The notes below the pieces were generated by a model, which had not been told where the DNA came from, searched no databases, and saw only the letters and a program-made list of their open reading frames with translations. Both the position numbers and the translations under genes were made by a program. A DNA stretch of 41,515 bases from Bacteroidaceae bacterium (GTDB taxonomy: Bacteria > Bacteroidota > Bacteroidia > Bacteroidales > Bacteroidaceae): positions 1 through 41,515 of the forward strand of contig CAAGLA010000041.1 in NCBI GenBank assembly GCA_900770655.1, in the 5' to 3' direction. Positions 35,183 through 41,515 of this stretch are shown piece by piece (within the stretch, counting starts at the first letter, position 1; every line of letters begins with the position of its first letter).

Positions 35183-36107
35183 AAAGCATCTTCTTTATCA
35201 TCTGCACCTGTTCTTCGCGTGGCAGGGATGCATCAATCCAATGAATCTCTACCCCGCGTTTCTCCATTCCGCGGAACCAAGTCATCTGACGTTTTGCAAA
35301 CTGGTGAATGGCAATTTCAAGCCCCTGCACCATTTCGCTATAGCCCATAGCACCCGTCAGATAGAGCGTTATGAACTTATATTCAAGGCCGTAATAAACA
35401 AGCTGTTCCACGGTGAGGCCACTATCGAGCAAGCCTTTCACCTCTTCCACCATTCCATTTTCGAGTCTGTCGATAAGGCGACGGCTTATTCTCTCGCGCC
35501 TCACCTCCCTATCGACAGAGACGCCCACCGTCAACACATTTAGCGAAGGGAACGAGCGCTTCTCAACGGGGCAATGCCTGTAGTACTCCTCTATCTCTAT
35601 TGCGCGAATAGCACGCTTTTTGTTGTCGGTGTCGGTATTGTTATGCAAAGTCTTATAGGCAGCGAGAATCCCCGTGAGTTCCTCCAAGCTATACTGTTCA
35701 AGCCTCTCGCGCAGTTGCGTATTTTCCGGCACAGGCAACAACCTGTACCCTTTCAATACCGATTCAACGTACAGACCGCTGCCGCCGCACATAAGCGGAA
35801 AGCCGCTACGGCTCTTTATATTCTCGTATGCTGCAAGAAAATCCTTCTGGAATTCAAATACATTGTATTTGTATCCGGCATCTACGATATCGAGCAGATG
35901 CACCGGAACAGTTACACCGCCACGAGTATATTCGGCTATATCCTTTCCTGTTCCAATATCCATTCCACGATACACCTGACGACTGTCGGCACTGATTATT
36001 TCAGCACCATCAATAGCCATAGCAAGGTCCACGGCAAGAGAAGTCTTGCCGCAAGCTGTAGGGCCCACCACAGATAGCATATCGTATTTCTCTTTTCTCA
36101 TCTGCAT
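35175..36107 (-). CDS. miaA: tRNA dimethylallyltransferase (Bacteroidetes variant)
   Basis: A 310-residue enzyme that adds dimethylallyl to A37 of tRNAs reading UNN codons. P-loop GPTACGKTS (15-23) and ADSRQVYRGMDIGTGKD (DSxQVY motif) are clear, as is QFAKRQMTWFRG. The usual GYRQ/GYKE loop is replaced by YYGLEYKFITLY, and the TGKD after the DSxQVY motif differs from the common TAKP. This matches a second MiaA type I recall from Bacteroides, where two copies exist. The first codon could also be the Met at residue 3. It is the first gene of the operon with the lipid kinase and kdsA. Confidence 0.9.
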   Translation of the reverse strand: MQMRKEKYDMLSVVGPTACGKTSLAVDLAMAIDGAEIISADSRQVYRGMDIGTGKDIAEYTRGGVTVPVHLLDIVDAGYKYNVFEFQKDFLAAYENIKSRSGFPLMCGGSGLYVESVLKGYRLLPVPENTQLRERLEQYSLEELTGILAAYKTLHNNTDTDNKKRAIRAIEIEEYYRHCPVEKRSFPSLNVLTVGVSVDREVRRERISRRLIDRLENGMVEEVKGLLDSGLTVEQLVYYGLEYKFITLYLTGAMGYSEMVQGLEIAIHQFAKRQMTWFRGMEKRGVEIHWIDASLPREEQVQMIKKMLYE

Positions 36108-36122
36108 TACTTTATATACAGA

Positions 36123-36139
36123 TACTATGCGCCATAGTA
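36123..36139 (-). promoter_or_regulatory. Dyad at the predicted start of the miaA transcript
   Basis: TACTATG-CGC-CATAGTA is a perfect 7-bp inverted repeat with a 3-nt centre. It covers the expected start (about 36138) of the miaA promoter and lies 16 bp upstream of the ATG. It may be an operator or a 5' protecting hairpin. Confidence 0.35.
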
Positions 36140-36144
36140 CAGCG

Positions 36145-36176
36145 CGAAGTTAATGCAAGTTCGGCGCAATAGCAAA
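36145..36176 (-). promoter_or_regulatory. Promoter of the miaA operon
   Basis: On the minus strand, TTTG (36173-36176), exactly 20 bp, then TAACTTCG (36145-36152), one mismatch from TAnnTTTG. Confidence 0.55.
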
Positions 36177-36253
36177 AAAGTCATTTAAATTTTTCACCCG
36201 GCACAGCAATTCAACATAAGCGCCTGCGAAAAAGAAAAAAATCTTCTTCACGG

Positions 36254-36272
36254 GCGCGCGCGTACATATATA
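36254..36272. repeat. 19-nt alternating purine/pyrimidine tract
   Basis: From 36254 the bases alternate strictly: GCGCGCGCG, then TACATATATA. Such tracts can adopt Z-DNA under negative supercoiling. It abuts and slightly overlaps the 54-bp palindrome at 36270-36323. Confidence 0.6.
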
Positions 36273-36323
36273 ATATATAGCATATAAGCCACCCGCGCGG
36301 GTGGCTTATATGCTATATATTAT
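36270..36323 (-). terminator. 54-bp perfect palindrome downstream of the GH85 gene
   Basis: Two 27-bp arms (36270-36296 and 36297-36323) match perfectly with no loop. The centre is CCACCCGCGCGGGTGG and the outer part is A/T-rich. It begins 10 bp after the GH85 stop, so it most likely ends that transcript. It has no marked T run beyond its A/T arm. It can also form a DNA cruciform. Confidence 0.65.
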
Positions 36324-36332
36324 TCAACACTG

Positions 36333-39300
36333 TTACTTTGAAATCTTAAAGGAGCGTATTGCCTTGCCCTCCTTCATAATTACAATAACATATACACCGC
36401 TCTGAGCATCGGCAATGGAAACCTCGCGAACCTCGCCTGCACGAACTTCGAAAGCATCATTGCCAACCAGTTTGCCGTCGGCTGTAAACACAGCCACCTC
36501 AAAGAGACCATCTTCGGCAAAGAGCACATTCGCTGTACCCTCGAAAGGTGTCGGGTAAACCATATAGCCGGCATCGCCGGCAACATCGTCGATAGATGTA
36601 ACCACAATGTAATCTGTAATGGTCTTTGTTGTAGAGCCCCAAGCATTTGTAGCAACGAGAGTTACAGAATAGTTGCCGGGAGCTGTACTGTATTCAGCAG
36701 TTGCAGTAGTGTTGCCCGACGCTATCGTTCGGGCACCCTCTATCATCCACTTCGACGATTCGTAGTTGATTGGGTAACTGCCGGTGAGCATCGGAACACC
36801 AAGAGCCGTTGTCAACTGGTTCTGCTTGTAGTCTACCATAACCCCATTTTCCTCCTTGCCGGTTGTCATATAACCGCCGGGAACAGCCGAAGCGTTCCGT
36901 CCCATATTGGGGAAGTAGATATAGCCGTCGCTGTCGCTCTTCTGCTCCTCGAAAGTAAAGTAACCCTCAAGGTTTGCAGGAGCAGTAGAATAACCCTTCA
37001 TAGCCTCCTGCACCTCAGTATCGGAGAGAGCCTTGCTCCATATCTGCACCTCGTCTACCCAACCTGTCAAGCTTGCAAGGTTGGTCATTGAACCGCCCAC
37101 ATAGAACTTCGCACCATTCTTCCAGCTGTACGGTCCTCTGCCACGTGATGTTCCGCCGGCGATAAGTTTACCGTTGAGATAGAGCTTCACATCCTTGCCC
37201 GATTTTACTGCACAAACGTGATACCACACACCCGGCATCAGACTGTAACCTTCGGAAAGGATATCTACATCGTTGTTATGTTCATAATTGGCAGTTCCGG
37301 CACGAGGAGCATCCACACTGAGTGACAACTCATTTGGAGCATTGTTTCGGCCTATGTTGTTATTTGCGGCATAACCTTCGGGACGTATAGCTGTCCACAT
37401 TTCACCCCATACATTATCGGTCCAAGAAGAGCCGTCGTCGTGGTTACGGTTTACCTTTGTCATAAGCAGAGTACCGAGTGATGCGTGCTCGAATTTTTCG
37501 ACTTTGAACCACAGGGCAAACGATGTATTTGTATACTCGCTCATAATTGCGGCATCTACAGTAAACTGGTAGGGCTCTTTCATATACAACGACTGAGAAA
37601 CAGAGCAGGGAGCCCCATTGTATTCGGCACCTGTGAGAAGATCGGCCGTGAAATTAACCTTTTCGCCATAGCCTGTAACCTCGGTAGCGTCGGCAGTAAT
37701 GTCTGTTATCTGCGGCAGACGGCCGGTCTCTTCGGGAGTTACAAGAATAAGCGAACGGTTCATCAGTGTCCGGCCGTTTGTTGTAACCTCAACATCGTAG
37801 CTGCCAATAGAGGGCAAAGATGTTGTCATAGTCAGCACGCCGCTTGCACTTGCAGCAAGTTCGTTTGTCATTGCATTGTATATTTTAATATCGGCAACTG
37901 CGTGGTTCGGGTCTTCGAAACCAATTGTGAACTGCTCGTTAGGCTTTATTATCTCCTTGTCGACAGTCAAGGTCTCAATCATTGTCAAAGGCTCCTCAAT
38001 CTCATCGCTCCATACAATTTCGCTCACAGCACGGCCATCTTTACCAACAGCACGCACACCTATCTGCAACTTGTCAACCTTCGTGATTAGAGTTGCATCC
38101 ACCACGTATGCAGCCCAAGATGTAGTTGTGGTAAGAAGAGTCTCTACACCACCCTGCTTAACATAAATTTCGTAGTACCAAGCGCCAACCTCCTCGTTAT
38201 AGACCGGACAGCCTTCATATTCGGCAGGGCGCGATGCCGGTGAAGGCATCTCGAACACAACTTTTATATCGGCGCGGTTATAATAGCGCTTCATAACTTC
38301 GGCGTGAGTAATTATAGGGGTCTTAGGCTGCTCATTGAAACCGGCAGGAACAAAAGCAAATTCACCCAATAGAAGTTCGTATGCAGCCGTTGTATTCTTT
38401 ACTGAAAGACCAACACAACCCACGACATCGCCTGCAGTCAAGCCCGCTTCCGAAGCCTTAATAACAACCTCATTCCACTCACCGGCCTTTATACCGCCTG
38501 TAACAGGAACATAGACAAAGCTATTCTCGCCATTCTCCTTTGCAACCATAAGTTCAAGGTTCGATGCAGCAGCATTGGGTTTGAACACAAGGCGGAATTC
38601 GTCGTCACCCGACGCCACATTCCACTTTGTTGCAAAGAGGCGCACGTCGGAACGCACGGTTGCACCGTGAATCTTCAAACAAGAGCCGGCAAACCAAGCA
38701 TCGTCAAAAGTAAAATCGAGTGCAATGGCATCGGCAGGAACTGTTGCGCCATCACCGTTGTCGACCCACCAGCGCCAAGTAGGCAGAAGATCCTGCATAC
38801 CATAGTTGTACCACTTGTGGTCCCAAGTTGTTTCGCCCTCCTTGTTAAAGAAACGGCCGTTACCCAAGTTAAAGCGTGTGACAAAGGGAAGCTCGTCGAG
38901 TGTAGAACGCTCGATTACCGCAGTTGCATAACCGTGCCAGTTCCTCAAATCGCTGAAAGAAGAGGTTACCACACCATTGTTCAAAGAGGGCATATCGAGC
39001 ACATTGCGGTTACCGCCCGAAAAGAGCATCTCCTGTTTCTGCTGGTACTCGTTTTGCACAGCATAGTCGCTCTGGCCACCTTCGGTCGAAGATATATAGA
39101 GAGCATTACGGTCGTGAGCACCCCAAATAACAAGGCTCACAGGATATTTCATCACAGCCTCCCAACCGGCATTTCCATAACGGCCATAGCCACGGCCCTG
39201 CATATCGAAACCCGCATAGACATCGAACGAAGAACGGCCCAATCTCTCGGCTGTAGCCACACTTTCGGCCAAACCGGCTTCGCTCCAGTTATAGTTAAGG

Positions 39301-40175
39301 AAGAAGACATCGGTTACGTGCTGACCGTTGAATGCCGACACGTAAGGCCTCACATTTGTCGTATACTGGAACCAGTTCTGGTTTTCGCTGTTAAGTTTAC
39401 ATCCGTTGTCGTTCAATTCGCCGGTATTCGATACAAAAGCATACCAATCTACGTGGAAAGGATGCCCCAGCTCCTCAGCAATCTTGTGGCACTCGGCAAG
39501 AAACGGGATGAAACGGCTATAAACATTGTAGCCCCAACGGCCTTCGGGGTTAAAGCAGAGACCGTCTATACCGTAGTATTTGAGGAACTGAACGAGCTTG
39601 CGCGAATATTTATACTTGTCGCCATACGAATTGCTGCCCGAAGTAGCCAACTCGTATAGGGTTTTACCCGGCTCGGCAGTAGAGTTCACAGTTGCACCCC
39701 AATCTATGAAGTAGGTGCAGCCTGTCTTTACACCGTTCTTGTGCGCAACGTCGTTGAATGCACCGGGAACACGCCAAAAGCCGTCAGTCCAGTTAGAGTG
39801 AATATCGACGTACTGCCACATATTAAAGTTATCTCCATCGAAATTGTAGCGAGGCAGAGCACCCCACTTCTTTGTCATTTCACCGGTAGGAGCCATCCAA
39901 CAGAAGTTCTTGTTGTTGGTGTCGTTCAAGGCATCGTTCGCTTGGTCACCGGGACGGAAACGGTTTTTAAGCGGAACACGGGAAATCCAGAAATTCTCAT
40001 CGACATAACCAGCATCGCCATTCCACGGCTTGCCGGGCTCCCAGCTATCGAGAGCATCCACAATGTTTGTAGGAGTACCGCTATTCACATACATTTCGTG
40101 AGTAGGTACACTCTGCGCCATAGCACCCGCCAAAGAGAGTGCAAGAGCAAAAGATAGTAAACTTCTTTTTTTCAT
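36333..40175 (-). CDS. GH85 endo-beta-N-acetylglucosaminidase with LamG, PKD and T9SS sorting domain
   Basis: A 1280-residue secreted enzyme (signal peptide MKKRSLLSFALALSLAGAMAQ). The GH85 barrel is at about 50-420; YGIDGLCFNPEG holds the Asn209/Glu211 pair that cleaves the chitobiose core of N-glycans by substrate assistance. Accessory beta domains follow to about 600, then Fn3-like segments (about 620-850). A LamG domain lies at about 870-1070 (VKLYLNGKLIAGG, GWVDEVQIWSKALS). A PKD-like repeat lies at about 1130-1195 (YSVTLVATNAWGSTTKTI). The last 80 residues (YMVYPTPFEGTANV, ending AIRSFKISK) form a type A T9SS sorting domain, so it is exported by T9SS and probably surface-attached. It is a single gene with a palindromic terminator. 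Confidence 0.9.
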   Translation of the reverse strand: MKKRSLLSFALALSLAGAMAQSVPTHEMYVNSGTPTNIVDALDSWEPGKPWNGDAGYVDENFWISRVPLKNRFRPGDQANDALNDTNNKNFCWMAPTGEMTKKWGALPRYNFDGDNFNMWQYVDIHSNWTDGFWRVPGAFNDVAHKNGVKTGCTYFIDWGATVNSTAEPGKTLYELATSGSNSYGDKYKYSRKLVQFLKYYGIDGLCFNPEGRWGYNVYSRFIPFLAECHKIAEELGHPFHVDWYAFVSNTGELNDNGCKLNSENQNWFQYTTNVRPYVSAFNGQHVTDVFFLNYNWSEAGLAESVATAERLGRSSFDVYAGFDMQGRGYGRYGNAGWEAVMKYPVSLVIWGAHDRNALYISSTEGGQSDYAVQNEYQQKQEMLFSGGNRNVLDMPSLNNGVVTSSFSDLRNWHGYATAVIERSTLDELPFVTRFNLGNGRFFNKEGETTWDHKWYNYGMQDLLPTWRWWVDNGDGATVPADAIALDFTFDDAWFAGSCLKIHGATVRSDVRLFATKWNVASGDDEFRLVFKPNAAASNLELMVAKENGENSFVYVPVTGGIKAGEWNEVVIKASEAGLTAGDVVGCVGLSVKNTTAAYELLLGEFAFVPAGFNEQPKTPIITHAEVMKRYYNRADIKVVFEMPSPASRPAEYEGCPVYNEEVGAWYYEIYVKQGGVETLLTTTTSWAAYVVDATLITKVDKLQIGVRAVGKDGRAVSEIVWSDEIEEPLTMIETLTVDKEIIKPNEQFTIGFEDPNHAVADIKIYNAMTNELAASASGVLTMTTSLPSIGSYDVEVTTNGRTLMNRSLILVTPEETGRLPQITDITADATEVTGYGEKVNFTADLLTGAEYNGAPCSVSQSLYMKEPYQFTVDAAIMSEYTNTSFALWFKVEKFEHASLGTLLMTKVNRNHDDGSSWTDNVWGEMWTAIRPEGYAANNNIGRNNAPNELSLSVDAPRAGTANYEHNNDVDILSEGYSLMPGVWYHVCAVKSGKDVKLYLNGKLIAGGTSRGRGPYSWKNGAKFYVGGSMTNLASLTGWVDEVQIWSKALSDTEVQEAMKGYSTAPANLEGYFTFEEQKSDSDGYIYFPNMGRNASAVPGGYMTTGKEENGVMVDYKQNQLTTALGVPMLTGSYPINYESSKWMIEGARTIASGNTTATAEYSTAPGNYSVTLVATNAWGSTTKTITDYIVVTSIDDVAGDAGYMVYPTPFEGTANVLFAEDGLFEVAVFTADGKLVGNDAFEVRAGEVREVSIADAQSGVYVIVIMKEGKAIRSFKISK

Positions 40176-40383
40176 AATATAGAGTTAATAAGTAATTTTC
40201 GACGTTGCATACCACACAACAGTATGCCACACGTTGCTAAATTATATAATAAATTTCAAAAAACAAATAAAAGACAGCTATCAATACAGCCCTAAAAAAG
40301 ATATACATATTAGCATTTATTAAAAAAGGCAAAAAAGAAAATACGAACAACCCGTTTGGGTTAAAAAATATAAAAAGAAAAGA

Positions 40384-40403
40384 TTGCAAAATACTATTTG
40401 CAA
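40384..40403 (+). promoter_or_regulatory. Candidate Crp/Fnr-type operator upstream of the Crp/Fnr gene
   Basis: TTGCAAA-N6-TTTGCAA is a perfect 7-N6-7 inverted repeat ending 36 bp before the ATG at 40440. The spacing fits Crp-family sites (half-sites around a 6-bp centre). It overlaps a near-consensus -7 (TACTATTTG, with one extra base), so binding would affect the gene's own promoter. The remainder of the 264-bp gap to the GH85 gene is AT-rich with no gene; a weak GH85 -7 (TACTGTTG, minus strand) is at 40217-40224. Confidence 0.45.
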
Positions 40404-40439
40404 AGCAGTGGAGTTATAAAGTTAAAGAAAAAACCAACA

Positions 40440-41105
40440 ATGTACGAAAATCTACTTCGATTGCCATACTTTCAAGGTATGGACAAAGACAACATAACAT
40501 CCATACTCGACAAGGTAACATTCGAGTTCATAAACTATGGCGACGGAGACATAGTGTTCCGTCGCGGTGAAAAGTGTGACAAATTCGTAGTCCTCACACA
40601 AGGAACGCTTACAAGCCGTGCAACATCGCCCGACAACACATACAACATAGAAGAAGAACTTGCAGCCCCCTACGCCATAGAGCCATACTCGCTCTTTGGC
40701 TACAGCACCATATACCGCAGGGACTACATAGCCAAAGGCAACTGCTCAATTCTGGTAATAGACAAGCAATACCTATTTACAGAATTCACCAAACATCACA
40801 TATTCACCATCAACCTGCTTAACCTCATAAGCCGCAAGGCACAAAAGTTGCGCGACGGTGTATGGCAATACACTCCCACCACCCTCAACGGGCGCATAGT
40901 ACACTTCATAGCAACACGGTGCGACAGCCTAAAAGGCACAAAGCAGGTAAAGATAAAGATGGAACGTCTAGCCACACTGCTATGCGAGACACGCCTTAAC
41001 ATATCCAAAGCACTTAACGATATGCAGAGTGCAGGCTATGTGGAGCTTCACCGCGGTGGAATAACAGTACCGGCAATAGAAAAACTGATAGCAGAGATAG
41101 AATAG
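40440..41105 (+). CDS. Crp/Fnr-family transcriptional regulator
   Basis: A 221-residue regulator from ATG 40440 (MYENLLRLPYFQGMDKDNI). The frame extends to a TTG at 40398, but that overlaps the promoter region. The N-terminal cyclic-nucleotide-binding-like beta-roll (about 10-125) has YGDGDIVFRRGEKCDKFVVL and SLFGYSTIYRR. The C-terminal winged helix (about 150-215) has MERLATLLCETRLNISKALND and GYVELHRGGITVP. No Cys cluster typical of oxygen-sensing Fnr is seen at the N-terminus. The ligand is unknown. The gene stands alone, divergent from the GH85 gene, and may control itself through the dyad at 40384-40403. Confidence 0.9.
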   Translation: MYENLLRLPYFQGMDKDNITSILDKVTFEFINYGDGDIVFRRGEKCDKFVVLTQGTLTSRATSPDNTYNIEEELAAPYAIEPYSLFGYSTIYRRDYIAKGNCSILVIDKQYLFTEFTKHHIFTINLLNLISRKAQKLRDGVWQYTPTTLNGRIVHFIATRCDSLKGTKQVKIKMERLATLLCETRLNISKALNDMQSAGYVELHRGGITVPAIEKLIAEIE

Positions 41106-41182
41106 CCAAATACTATCAAGCATACAAACGGCCAACGTTTACACCAAATTCCACAACCAAAAAACAAAAAAGCCAAAAAACC

Positions 41183-41214
41183 TTTGCACAAACCAAAGAA
41201 ACACACTATCTTTG
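41183..41214 (+). promoter_or_regulatory. Promoter of tRNA-Arg
   Basis: TTTG (41183-41186), 20 bp, TATCTTTG (41207-41214): an exact consensus promoter 46 bp before the tRNA. Confidence 0.75.
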
Positions 41215-41259
41215 CAAACAGATTTTAGAGAACACCTCCAAAATTCCAAAACAAAGGTC

Positions 41260-41333
<74 letters not shown>

Positions 41334-41346
41334 CGAAAACAATATA

Positions 41347-41375
41347 GGGGAAAGTCAACAGACTTTTCCCTTTTT
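41347..41375 (+). terminator. Terminator of tRNA-Arg
   Basis: A 10-bp stem (GGGGAAAGTC with GACTTTTCCC, one G-U) with loop AACA, followed by TTTTT. It starts 14 nt after the tRNA. Confidence 0.85.
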
Positions 41376-41515
41376 ACTTTTGGGTCACCCTCATATTGTT
41401 TATATAAATTCCTAGTTCCTTTGGCTCATTAGATATTTAGTGTGGGTAATATTGTACTTATATAATTCTTTATAGGCCGAAATATCTTATTCCAAGTTCG
41501 GTTTTACCCTTAATC
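41376..41515. other. AT-rich end of window without a recognisable gene
   Basis: No complete reading frame is seen in the last 140 bp. On the minus strand two short open stretches, separated by a stop (the second reads DISAYKELYKYNITHTKYL), could be a decayed gene end or chance. Base composition is lower in G+C than the coding regions before it. Confidence 0.25.

Noticed and set aside
38667..39659. 330-codon open frame antisense to the GH85 gene
   Set aside because: It lies wholly inside the well-supported GH85 coding region in the opposite frame, has no start context or domain, and is rich in residues typical of shadow frames.

Overview
The window is chromosomal DNA from a member of the Bacteroidales, probably host-associated (gut or oral). 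The evidence is a 286-residue primary sigma factor that lacks region 1.1, many Bacteroidetes promoters (TTTG, then 19-20 bp, then TAnnTTTG), DUF5686 and DUF4270 proteins, a T9SS-type C-terminal sorting domain on a secreted glycosidase, and the panC/panD, glycogen and kdsA/miaA neighbourhoods that I recognise from Bacteroides relatives. No transposase, integrase, CRISPR array or prophage gene is visible. The content is mostly core and semi-core metabolism with some secreted glycan- and protein-acting enzymes.

Layout. 1-49: first codons of a minus-strand gene that runs off the window. 396-2984: DUF5686 outer-membrane protein. 3027-4641: two-gene minus operon of a small secreted protein and a C11 (clostripain-like) lipoprotein protease. 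4904-5764: rpoD with a leader of about 200 nt, then 360 bp without a gene, then rnpB (RNase P RNA). 6867-13113: minus-strand run glsA, ansB, porin, dcuA-like transporter, K+/H+ antiporter, which fits uptake and deamidation of Gln/Asn, dicarboxylate exchange and ion/pH balance. 13303-14112: SpoU-family RNA methyltransferase. 14326-16326: GH20 hexosaminidase. 16512-22411: three-gene operon of a BlaI-type repressor, an M56/BlaR1-type membrane protease with a TonB-like C-terminus, and a 1297-residue exported macroglobulin-like/Sel1-repeat protein. 22503-23700: panC-panD, divergent from a short GT5-like protein and a DUF4270 lipoprotein (24027-26321). 26479-31108: alpha-glucan operon of debranching enzyme, GT4 glycosyltransferase and GH57-like protein. 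31232-36107: miaA, lipid kinase, kdsA and a second DUF5686-like protein. 36333-40175: GH85 endo-beta-N-acetylglucosaminidase with LamG, PKD and T9SS domains. 40440-41105: Crp/Fnr regulator. 41260-41333: tRNA-Arg(UCU).

Most interesting points. (1) The BlaI/M56/macroglobulin-Sel1 operon looks like a proteolysis-controlled envelope-sensing system with no beta-lactam-sensor domain and an uncharacterised large effector. (2) The alpha-glucan neighbourhood holds two proteins that look catalytically incomplete: a GH57 homologue with Gly where the nucleophile Glu is expected, and a GT5-like protein made only of an N-terminal domain without the KTGGL motif. (3) A 54-bp perfect palindrome abuts a 19-nt alternating purine/pyrimidine tract downstream of the GH85 gene. 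(4) A 7-N6-7 dyad lies just upstream of the Crp/Fnr gene. All functions are read from sequence by eye; no database search was run.
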